64,000 nt of DNA from DASXUX01 sp036504595 (lineage in GTDB: Bacteria; Planctomycetota; SZUA-567; H5-PLA8). Of the stretch, positions 41,101 through 47,209 are shown piece by piece. Numbering within the stretch: the stretch's first letter is position 1; each line of letters starts with the position of its first letter. The notes below the pieces were generated by a model that had not been told where the DNA came from, did no database searches, and worked only from the letters and a program-made list of their open reading frames with translations. The stretch lies in assembly GCA_036504595.1 (NCBI GenBank), contig DASXUX010000020.1:135970-199969 (forward strand), given 5' to 3'. The translations under genes and the position numbers were made by a program.

Positions 41101-42570
41101 GAGGGCAAGGAGCAAGACATTGCCGCTGTGCTGCCGGCTCAGCAGAAGCGCTGGGCGGATATGCTCGCCAAGTATGAAGAGGAGAAGAAAAAAGACCCGC
41201 TGATGGCGATGCCGCCCAGCGACGACGCGCTGCCGAAAGCTCAGCCGAAAATGCTCTGGCAGCAGGGCAAAGGGCAGTGGCACATCGACGCTCCGCCGGT
41301 GGTGGCCGGGGATTTCGTGCTGGCGGCCTCCGCGTACCTGGATGACGAGAAAATCGGCAAGCGCTGCCTGGTCTGCCTGAAAGCCGCTGACGGCGCCATC
41401 GCCTGGGAGACGCCGCTGAATCTGAATCCGTGGGCTGGTCCGACCATCGCCGGGCCGCTCGTGATCGTGGGCTGCAGCAGCATCCGCTTTGATCGCAAGC
41501 TGATCGATCAGGCCAAGGGCGAGATTGTCGCCGTCGAACTGGCGACCGGAAAAGTGCGCTGGAAGCAAGATGTTGCGGGCGGCGTGCTGTCGTCCATCGC
41601 CGCCAAGGGCGACTTGATCGTCGCGACCAGCACCAACGGCCAGGTCGTCGCACGAAGAGCCGACAACGGACAGACCGTCTGGACGCATCAAGCCAAGAAC
41701 CCGTTTTTTGGCGGTCCGGCAATCGCGGGGGACACGGTCTACGCCGCCGATCTCAAGAGCATTCTTTACGCGCTGAACCTGGCGGACGGAAAAGTGCAGT
41801 GGACGTTCGATGTCGGTGGCGCGCCCAGCGTACAGAACCGCAGCATGGTTTTTGGTTCGCCGACGGTGCACGGCGGAGACATTTACCTGGCGACGTGCAA
41901 CCTGGACGCCGATAACGCGCAGGCATGCTACGTCGTTTGCATTTCCGACCGTCGCGGCAAAGCGGAGGAAGAGACCAGCACGCCGCTGGACGTTGATACG
42001 AAGAATCGCACGATCACGATTCCCTGCCGCATCGCGCCGCGAAAACTCCCCACGCTGAAAGAAGTCTACCCCCTGGAAGTGTGCGCAACGTTTCCATCGC
42101 CGCGCGGCGAGAAGGCTCACGAGACGGTCGTTATCTTCGATGCGAAGCCCAGCGAAGTTCACAAGGCGCTGGAGGCTCTGGGCCTGAAACCCGGAAAGCC
42201 TGTGCGCGGCGAAGGCGAGCCCACGGGCTCCGAAGTGCAGCTCTCGATTGAATACACGGCGCCGACGGGCAAGCCGCGGCTGGTGCCGATGGACAAAGTC
42301 CTGATCGACACGCGCACGGGCAAGGCGATGCCCTCGATGACGTGGCGCTTCACGGGTTCGGTGATGCGCCAACCCGATCCGGACAAGCCGGACAAGGTCT
42401 ATGGCGCGGACCTGAGCGGCACGCTGATAAGCTTGCTGCCGGTGACCGACGAGACGGTCTTTCAAGCTCAGCTTGCGATGAAGGACGGCGAGATGCTGCG
42501 CCTGGACACGAACAAAGGACTGCTGCCGCCGGAAGGTTCGGCGGTGAAGCTGGTGATTACGGCGAAGTGA
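38173..42570 (+). CDS. Giant FG-GAP / PQQ propeller / YdjY-like mosaic protein
   Basis: 1465 aa. TTG start at 38173 with GGAGGG upstream, then signal peptide. Order: N-terminal beta domain (35-200, shared with the protein at 32457); FG-GAP blades (about 225-360; SWADYDGDGKPDLLLATPTG); a PA14-like module (about 370-520; FGSDDTLTVWLNGEKI); more FG-GAP (530-760; VADVNGDGKADFLFSAGTG); two hydrophobic segments (about 775-815; KKLLLAACLLGLVIGGIRLK). After these come a PQQ-type propeller (820-1270; DWPTARGTPQRTGC, GKVRWKQDVAGGVLSS) and a C-terminal YdjY-like domain (1280-1465; PLEVCATFPSPRGEKAHETV). It looks like two fused proteins, since the second half starts with its own signal-like stretch. Confidence 0.88.
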   Translation: MNKRRCVLGLASLILGAAVVVLAWRPTFGYIEAAHTLGKVINDSTNVLVVRVEAVDKQKNTIIYRKVQDLKGNHPGELIKHNIAQAGFHPREWQNVMAWAEVGRTAVIFHNGGASETCIENYWYQAYAGEWWGMSHAEPFLLRAYAGKPEKLIAFVTQILAGQEVVVPCMADDKPSLHLRAAKYLRMKASLKIQEYNFQRDFVEWGAGGDEFRPVQGMPGFTHLLSVSQSGRGIAGIAPADLNGNGRPALCLYGASQISLLQNGGNSFDETRLPNVSGARGASWADYDGDGKPDLLLATPTGPRLFRYTGKEFQDVSATLPQEGYHNLRAAAWIDYDGDGKPDILLADGFRGLRLYRNMGKVITPQAPLVLGPWHYAGPFDNIGEKGFDTVYPPEQGVDIKAEYSGKNKEKVTWKEGKFTDGQANSLSLFKPEQNDNCVCYVYREITAKGPMSLPVGFGSDDTLTVWLNGEKIVSQNVYRGCTVDETKLTLNLKPGVNKLLLKICNGSGEFAFAFSSAAPAPIIPLSFEDVSDAVGLGEKGIGSGMRGDHLAVADVNGDGKADFLFSAGTGLLVLGTGKGFQLAGECGISYQTGDIAPAFGDFNGDSKPDLIIPQHKTCKLLRNDSIGNRICFTDVTAMSGDLAKGFGDARCAAFCEFRKGRQDVIVGCWNGPNQYFMATDKGVFADWTEAVGLSGRIFNTSAVAVLDLNKDGTPDVVFNNEGQDSTVLLSNTVWFASNPKLPDPVAAGAGLATLPGGIGTTTGGGWGKKLLLAACLLGLVIGGIRLKRRGRTAALIAFGALAFWASDATAADWPTARGTPQRTGCVDDKPGPKAPGVLWIYKAQQHFVAPPVPGEKAIHVSALGAMNVGIFHALSTADNAPERVLWSKTVPYITRPTVCAPAIAEGLIIFGDGMHQTDDAILYCLQAGSGMPVWQFPVPGKLVHLEAGPTIDKGRVYACGGDAAVICVDIKHVTFEGKEQDIAAVLPAQQKRWADMLAKYEEEKKKDPLMAMPPSDDALPKAQPKMLWQQGKGQWHIDAPPVVAGDFVLAASAYLDDEKIGKRCLVCLKAADGAIAWETPLNLNPWAGPTIAGPLVIVGCSSIRFDRKLIDQAKGEIVAVELATGKVRWKQDVAGGVLSSIAAKGDLIVATSTNGQVVARRADNGQTVWTHQAKNPFFGGPAIAGDTVYAADLKSILYALNLADGKVQWTFDVGGAPSVQNRSMVFGSPTVHGGDIYLATCNLDADNAQACYVVCISDRRGKAEEETSTPLDVDTKNRTITIPCRIAPRKLPTLKEVYPLEVCATFPSPRGEKAHETVVIFDAKPSEVHKALEALGLKPGKPVRGEGEPTGSEVQLSIEYTAPTGKPRLVPMDKVLIDTRTGKAMPSMTWRFTGSVMRQPDPDKPDKVYGADLSGTLISLLPVTDETVFQAQLAMKDGEMLRLDTNKGLLPPEGSAVKLVITAK

Positions 42571-42609
42571 GGCTTGAGGCTTGAGGCTTGAGGCTTGAGT
42601 CCTGAGTTC
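42568..42609. repeat. Heptamer array GGCTTGA
   Basis: Four exact GGCTTGA units then GTCCTGA. The first units contain the stop codon of the preceding gene. Confidence 0.85.
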
Positions 42610-42629
42610 GATGGCGGAGGAGTGGATAA

Positions 42630-43451
42630 GTGCGAGAAGAAACGACTTCAACACAGTGCGGCCATGGGGGCCGCAACCAAAATTTGCAATTTGAAATTTT
42701 CAATGGCCAATTTGCAATAGCCAGCGCCGAACGAATTGAAAATTTTCCATTGCAAATTTCAAATTGTAGATTGATGGATTCGGAAAATCGTCGCGCGGCG
42801 CGAGGATTTGAGACGTTAGTAGTACAGAGGCACAGAGAACACAGAGGGGCACAGAGTGTCTTTGGGTTGGCCGTCATCGGGTTGCTCCTCTTCGGCTGTG
42901 TTGCGCTTCATGCGGGGGAAACTGCCAACGCGCTCATTGAACCGATCGGGCCGTTGCCGCTGACGCTCGACACAAACCAACTGGCGAGCATTCCGGCGCG
43001 GCTGTTCCTGCCGGCAGCGAATCTAGCTCAACCGAAACTGGCGGAAGCGGCCAAGCCAAAAGCGGCGGCGCTGCGCGCGTCGGCCGATCTGCCGATGCCG
43101 GCGTGGCAGTTGGGGCTGGCAAAGATCAACCCCTGTCCGCCGCCGCAGACGCCGCTGGCTCGCGTGCCGTCGCCCGAAGCCGAACGCATTGTGCCACCCT
43201 GGTCGCCGACGACTCCCGATCCAGCCATCGCCGAACGAACGAGCGATCCGGCGGAGGCGCAGGCCTACGGCCGGCTGATGTCGCTGTTGCCGCAACTGCG
43301 GCAGACCGTGGCGCCCTTCGCCAAGCTGATCGTTCCCGATCCGCTGGAGTTAACGAAGCTGCTCGGAATGAAGACTCAGACGACCGACGCGACGCCGCCG
43401 GTGCAGGCGCTGAGCAAGCCGGCGCGGCCGGTGTTGCCGACCAAGAAATAG
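42630..43451 (+). CDS. Secreted Pro/Ala-rich protein with repeat-encoded leader
   Basis: 273 aa, unrecognised. GTG at 42630 is well supported by GGAGGAG, yet the first about 75 residues after VREE are translated from repeats (42645-42862). Only then comes the hydrophobic signal core LAVIGLLLFGCVALHAGE. The mature part (about 98-273) is Pro/Ala/Leu-rich and probably largely extended (LPLTLDTNQLASIPARLFLP, CPPPQTPLARVPSPEAERIV), with one amphipathic stretch (AYGRLMSLLPQLRQTVAPFA). It follows the mosaic protein in the same direction and may be its small partner. Confidence 0.6.
   Translation: MREETTSTQCGHGGRNQNLQFEIFNGQFAIASAERIENFPLQISNCRLMDSENRRAARGFETLVVQRHREHRGAQSVFGLAVIGLLLFGCVALHAGETANALIEPIGPLPLTLDTNQLASIPARLFLPAANLAQPKLAEAAKPKAAALRASADLPMPAWQLGLAKINPCPPPQTPLARVPSPEAERIVPPWSPTTPDPAIAERTSDPAEAQAYGRLMSLLPQLRQTVAPFAKLIVPDPLELTKLLGMKTQTTDATPPVQALSKPARPVLPTKK
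42645..42862. repeat. Nested repeat: CACAGAG parts flanking an ATTTGCAA hairpin
   Basis: ACGACTTCAACACAG at 42645-42659. Forward arm AATTTGCAATTTGAAATTTT (42679-42722), inverted arm AAAATTTTCCATTGCAAATT (about 42738-42772), then ACAGAGGCACAGAGAACACA (from 42827). Confidence 0.8.
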
Positions 43452-43482
43452 TGACGGGTGGCGCGTGGCGCGTGACGAGTGG
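43451..43482. repeat. Heptamer array, GTGACGG family
   Basis: GTGACGG GTGGCGC GTGGCGC GTGACGA, directly at the preceding stop codon. Same family at 45037-45067 and 63503-63535. Confidence 0.75.
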
Positions 43483-43565
43483 AATGGCTTGCTCGTTCGT
43501 GGTTGTCTATTCAAAGCGCAATGGTGCGGGGTAATATTGAGCCAGACGTTCGAAGAGGAACCCTG

Positions 43566-44180
43566 ATGATCATTGACCCCGAGAAGACGACGCCACGCGA
43601 AATGTACTACCATATGATTGGCTGCATCACGCCGCGGCCGATCGCGTGGGTCTCCACCGTTTCGCCGCGCGGGATCGTAAATCTGGCGCCGTTCAGTTTC
43701 TTCACCGGCGTGGGCGCCAATCCGCCGACGCTGGCGTTCTGCCCGGCCAATCGCCGCGACGGCAGCAAGAAAGACACGCTGCTCAACGTCGAAGCGACGA
43801 AGGAATTCGTGGTCAACATCGTGCCGTATTCCCTGGGCGCTCCGATGAACGAAACAGGCGCCGAAGTTCCCTACGAAACGGACGAGCTTGCCGCCGCGGG
43901 CCTCACGCCGCAGCCTTCTGAAAAAGTCAAAGCGCCGCGCGTGAAAGAATCGCCGGTTCATCTGGAATGCGTGCTGCAGCAGATCGTTTATGTCGGCACC
44001 GGCCCGCTGGGAGCAAACATTGTTGTCGGCCGCGTGGTGCTGATGCATATCGACGACAAGCTGCTCGATGCGACCGGACAGATCGACCCGCGGAAGCTGG
44101 ACACGATCGGGCGCATGGGCGGGGAACTTTATTCGCGGACGACGGAGCTGTTCGAGCTGCCGAGACCGAGAAAAAAATAG
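43566..44180 (+). CDS. Flavin reductase-like (FMN-binding) protein
   Basis: 204 aa. A cytosolic FMN-binding split-barrel protein of the flavin reductase/DIM6-NTAB group. Signatures: YHMIGCITPRPIAWVSTVSP, GIVNLAPFSFFTGVGANPP and a FVVNIVPYSLGAPMNETGAE segment. Reduces flavin with NAD(P)H or acts as a flavoprotein oxidoreductase; the partner is unknown. ATG 43566 is chosen because AGAGGAA precedes it and homology starts there. The upstream gap contains a GTGACGG array. Confidence 0.9.
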   Translation: MIIDPEKTTPREMYYHMIGCITPRPIAWVSTVSPRGIVNLAPFSFFTGVGANPPTLAFCPANRRDGSKKDTLLNVEATKEFVVNIVPYSLGAPMNETGAEVPYETDELAAAGLTPQPSEKVKAPRVKESPVHLECVLQQIVYVGTGPLGANIVVGRVVLMHIDDKLLDATGQIDPRKLDTIGRMGGELYSRTTELFELPRPRKK

Positions 44181-44199
44181 TGGCGGGTGGCTTTGGATG

Positions 44200-44685
44200 T
44201 CATTCGCCGGCAAGGCGGCAAAGATCATCCAGATGCCGCGGACGAAGGTAGAACCCTGCAACAACCAACGCATTCAGCACAGGCTTGATAGCGGGAACCA
44301 GGCCGCGCTGTTTAGCGGCGATTAGCAGGCCGCCCGTTCCAGTGAGCCGCAAGCCGTATGACGCGGCGATTTTGCGACCTAGACGATCGTCAATCAGGAC
44401 AAGAGACCGTTTTGGAGATTCGAGTGCCAGGGCGACGGTGCTTGCCTCGCCAGCGCCCAGGTCCGCGATGTGAGCGAGCGGTTCGGGAAGGCAGACTTCG
44501 CGGATCGCAATCCAATCGATACGGCGAACATCGAACGCCAAGGCGCCTCCTGCGTCAAGTTCCGCGACAACCGCGCGGGACACGCAAATTTCGCCATATA
44601 AGCTCTTGAGAAGGTCCAGCCGGCCAACGCGCTCCAGGTAGAGGAGAGGCGTGGTGTTGCTGATGACGATCTGCGTTTCAGGCAT
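44200..44685 (-). CDS. DUF3368 PIN-like toxin
   Basis: 161 aa, PIN-domain-like ribonuclease toxin of the DUF3368 family. QIVISNTTPLLYLERVG at the N-terminus holds the first (Asn in place of Asp) active-site position. Later acidic residues are in VAELDAGG, DLGAGEASTVALALE and LVLIDDRLGRKIA. Expected to cut RNA when unpaired from its antitoxin. Start ATG 44685 overlaps the upstream UPF0175 gene by 8 bp, the usual toxin-antitoxin arrangement. Confidence 0.85.
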   Translation of the reverse strand: MPETQIVISNTTPLLYLERVGRLDLLKSLYGEICVSRAVVAELDAGGALAFDVRRIDWIAIREVCLPEPLAHIADLGAGEASTVALALESPKRSLVLIDDRLGRKIAASYGLRLTGTGGLLIAAKQRGLVPAIKPVLNALVVAGFYLRPRHLDDLCRLAGE

Positions 44686-44929
44686 TTCGCGCATCCTGGC
44701 GCAACTCATCCTCGCTCAAATCCCAGGCAGGGACCTTGAATTCCGCCGCCCTGCGCAGAAATTCGACGCGCGCGAGGCCCGCTAGCTGAGCGGCGCGGCC
44801 TGATGATAGCCGGCCCAGCTCATATAATTTCATCGCCGCCGCCAATGCGATATCGCGCCCGAAGGAGGCGGCGTCCGTCTTTAGCGAAATCAGCACTTCG
44901 TCCGGGCATTGGATGGTCACGTTAGTCAC
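44678..44929 (-). CDS. UPF0175 family antitoxin
   Basis: 83 aa. The typical small helical protein of the UPF0175 group: FGRDIALAAAMKLYELGRLS, AAQLAGLARVEFLRRAAEF and an acidic C-terminus DLSEDELRQDARN. It acts as antitoxin for the DUF3368 protein it overlaps and, by family habit, as autoregulator. GTG at 44929 is chosen over the TTG at 44941 because AGGTG lies six bases before it. The short-lived nature is inferred, not visible. Confidence 0.85.
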   Translation of the reverse strand: MTNVTIQCPDEVLISLKTDAASFGRDIALAAAMKLYELGRLSSGRAAQLAGLARVEFLRRAAEFKVPAWDLSEDELRQDARNA

Positions 44930-45036
44930 GGCGCACCTCAATTCTCTCCATTGATATTGTGCCCGCCATTTCCCATTTATTCAAGAGGGCCGTTTCGAGC
45001 TGCCACGGCCAACGATGCGCTCCATGAAAGCGATCC

Positions 45037-45067
45037 CACCCGTCACTCGTCACTCGCCACCCGTCAC
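45037..45067. repeat. Heptamer array CGTCACT (complement of the GTGACGG family)
   Basis: CCGTCACT CGTCACT CGCCACC CGTCAC upstream of the pspA-like gene. Confidence 0.75.
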
Positions 45068-45197
45068 AGTCTCGGCTGGGCCTACGCGCTTGCGGCAACT
45101 CAGGCCGCTTACAATTTTGGACCTCATTTATACTGCGTTGACAACCCGGCCGAAACGCGCGATGATGCCAGCGTATCCCCTATAGGAGGCTAACTGC

Positions 45198-45965
45198 ATG
45201 TGGGCTCGCATTAAACGCATTTTCCGGTCATTCGTCGGCGCCTTCATCAGCCTGGGCGAGGATCCGAAACTCATTCTCGAACAGAACATGCGCGACATGC
45301 GCGACAAAGTGCCTGAAATGAACACAGGCATCGCCAAGGCGCGCGGCGGCATCATTCGCCTGGAAAATGAAGCCACACAGTACAAGCAGGACATCGCGCG
45401 CTTTACCGCTCGCATCAAGGCCTGCCTGTTGAGCGGCGATGAAGCGCTGGCGGCCGACTACGCGATGCAGCTCAAGAAGGTGCAGGAAGCCCTTGAGCGC
45501 AACCAAGGACAACTCGAATCGGCGAAGGCCGGCTACGATGCACTGCTGAAGCTTAAAGAGCGCTACATGCGCGAGATGAAGCTGAAGACCGAAGAAGCCA
45601 TGCAGGCCATTCGCGAAGCCGAATCAGCGAAGTGGAAGAGCGAACTGGCGGACGTGTTCCAGAGTTTCGAAGTCGGCGGCGTGGACGCGACGCATCAGGA
45701 GATGGTGGACAAACTGCGCGAGAAGACCGCGATGGCCGACGGAAAGATCGCGGCCGCCGTCGAAAGCGTCGATATGAAGACGATCGAGATGGAAGAGAAA
45801 GCTCGCGTCCTGGAAGGCCAGGAGCTGCTCAAGCAGTTCAAGCTCGACCTGGGCCTGACGCAGAAGAAGGCCGAACCCGCTCAGACCGCCGGCGAAGCCG
45901 CCGTCGCTCCGCCCGTCGCGGAAGCTCCGAAGACTATCGGGCCGGAACGGACGAAAGTGCAGTAG
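45198..45965 (+). CDS. pspA: PspA/IM30 family membrane-stress protein
   Basis: 255 aa. The protein is nearly all coiled coil (about 20-215), as in PspA/Vipp1: FRSFVGAFISLGEDPKLILE at the N-terminus, then YKQDIARFTARIKACLLSGD, ALERNQGQLESAKAGYDALL and EAMQAIREAESAKWKSELAD. Such proteins polymerise on the inner face of the inner membrane under envelope stress. The C-terminus is a Pro/Ala linker without further domain. GGAGG precedes ATG 45198. A weak -10 (TATACT, 45129) lies upstream. No pspF/pspBC neighbours. Confidence 0.9.
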   Translation: MWARIKRIFRSFVGAFISLGEDPKLILEQNMRDMRDKVPEMNTGIAKARGGIIRLENEATQYKQDIARFTARIKACLLSGDEALAADYAMQLKKVQEALERNQGQLESAKAGYDALLKLKERYMREMKLKTEEAMQAIREAESAKWKSELADVFQSFEVGGVDATHQEMVDKLREKTAMADGKIAAAVESVDMKTIEMEEKARVLEGQELLKQFKLDLGLTQKKAEPAQTAGEAAVAPPVAEAPKTIGPERTKVQ

Positions 45966-46073
45966 GCAGCCGCAGTACGCAGGAGGCAGGTAACGGCAGT
46001 TGGCAATACCCAGCGGCAGAGGCAGTGACCGAATTTCGCGTTACTGCCTACTGTTGCTGCCTACTGCTTACTT
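45960..46073. repeat. Paired heptamer hairpin (GCAGGAG / CTACTGC)
   Basis: Forward arm GCAGTAGGCAGCCGCAGTAC onward and inverted arm TTACTGCCTACTGTTGCTGC onward (46040-46073), spanning the full gap from pspA stop to the next start. Confidence 0.8.
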
Positions 46074-46079
46074 TTCAAA

Positions 46080-47117
46080 ATGCCACTCAACGCGCGAACA
46101 CTCCTGATCTTTCTCGCCGTCCTCGTCATCGCGGCGGTGGCGCTCCTCGCCACCGGCTCGCGGCGCGGCGGGCGGACGGTCGTCGTGTACACGTCGGTGG
46201 ATGCCGAGGTCGCTCTGCCGGTCTTCGAACGCTTTACAAAAGTGAGCGGCATACAAGTCGTAACGCGGACGGACAGCGAAGCCTCCAAGACGACGGGGCT
46301 TGCCGAGCGGCTGCTGCAGATGAAAGGGCAGCCGGATGGCGATGTGTTCTGGAACTCGGAACTCTCATTTACGCAGATGCTGGCTCGCGAAGGCGCGCTG
46401 CAGCCGTACGTATCGCTGAACGGGATCGAAATTCCCGAACAGTACAAGGACGCATCGGGTCTGTGGACGGGCTTTGGCTGTCGCGCGCGCGTGCTGATCT
46501 TCAACACGAATAAAGTGAAACGCGACGACGTGCCGCGCACGCTCGAAGGCTTGGCCGATCCGAAGTGGAAGGGCCGGTTCTGTATCGCGCGATCGCTGTA
46601 CGGAACGACGCGCAGTCATCTGGTTGGGCTGGTGCTCGCGTTGGGCGAAGAAAAGGCTTTCAAGCTTTTCCGCTCCTGGCGCGACAACGGGTTGGTGCTG
46701 GCCGAAAGCAACAGCGACGTGCGCAACCGCGTCGCGGATGGAACGTTCGATCTGGGCCTCACCGATAGCGACGACGCGATCTCCGCGAAGGAGCGCAACA
46801 AGCCGGTCGATTTCACCGTGCCGGACCAGACCGCGGAACTCACTGGCGTGTTCCTGATTCCGAACACGGTTTCTATTCTCAAGAATTGCCCGCACCTGGC
46901 CGAAGCGAAAGCCTTCGTCGATTTTCTGCTGCTGCCCGAGATCGAAGCGTGGCTGGGAACGATGGGCGCGCGCCAAATCCCCGTGCGCGACGTCGGCGTC
47001 AAGGGCGCGGAGCTTTCGAACCTGAACCCCGTGAAGGTCGATGCCGAAAAACTCGGCGCGCAAATTGTGCCGCTGGGCGATCGCATCGATCGCATCCTTC
47101 GCGGCGAAGAAAAATAG
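46080..47117 (+). CDS. Extracellular solute-binding protein (iron(III)-type)
   Basis: 345 aa, type of the iron/thiamine/putrescine periplasmic binding proteins (FbpA/AfuA group). N-terminal anchor LLIFLAVLVIAAVALLATG (8-26), then VVVYTSVDAEVALPVFERFT, GDVFWNSELSFTQMLAREGA, WTGFGCRARVLIFNTNKVKR and DPKWKGRFCIARSLYGTTRS. No ABC permease or ATPase gene accompanies it, so partners must be elsewhere. It may be membrane-tethered because no clear cleavage site follows the hydrophobic segment. The ligand, iron or other, is not determined. Confidence 0.88.
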   Translation: MPLNARTLLIFLAVLVIAAVALLATGSRRGGRTVVVYTSVDAEVALPVFERFTKVSGIQVVTRTDSEASKTTGLAERLLQMKGQPDGDVFWNSELSFTQMLAREGALQPYVSLNGIEIPEQYKDASGLWTGFGCRARVLIFNTNKVKRDDVPRTLEGLADPKWKGRFCIARSLYGTTRSHLVGLVLALGEEKAFKLFRSWRDNGLVLAESNSDVRNRVADGTFDLGLTDSDDAISAKERNKPVDFTVPDQTAELTGVFLIPNTVSILKNCPHLAEAKAFVDFLLLPEIEAWLGTMGARQIPVRDVGVKGAELSNLNPVKVDAEKLGAQIVPLGDRIDRILRGEEK

Positions 47118-47209
47118 GGTTCAGGGGCCGGGGTTCAGGGTTCAGGGTTCAGGGTTTTGTGAACCGTGAACCATCCACCACTCACCAAGTACCACTCACC
47201 AACTACCAC
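47117..47209. repeat. Two abutting arrays (GGTTCAG and ACTCACC)
   Basis: GGTTCAG units at 47118-47159 with a short inverted part GTGAACCGTGAACC, then ACTCACC units to 47209. The second overlaps the stop of the NagB/PIG-L gene. Confidence 0.85.

Noticed and set aside
40297..42654. 785-residue minus-strand frame opposite the mosaic protein
   Set aside because: Shadow frame of a GC-rich gene with the same low-complexity Arg/His bias and no domain.
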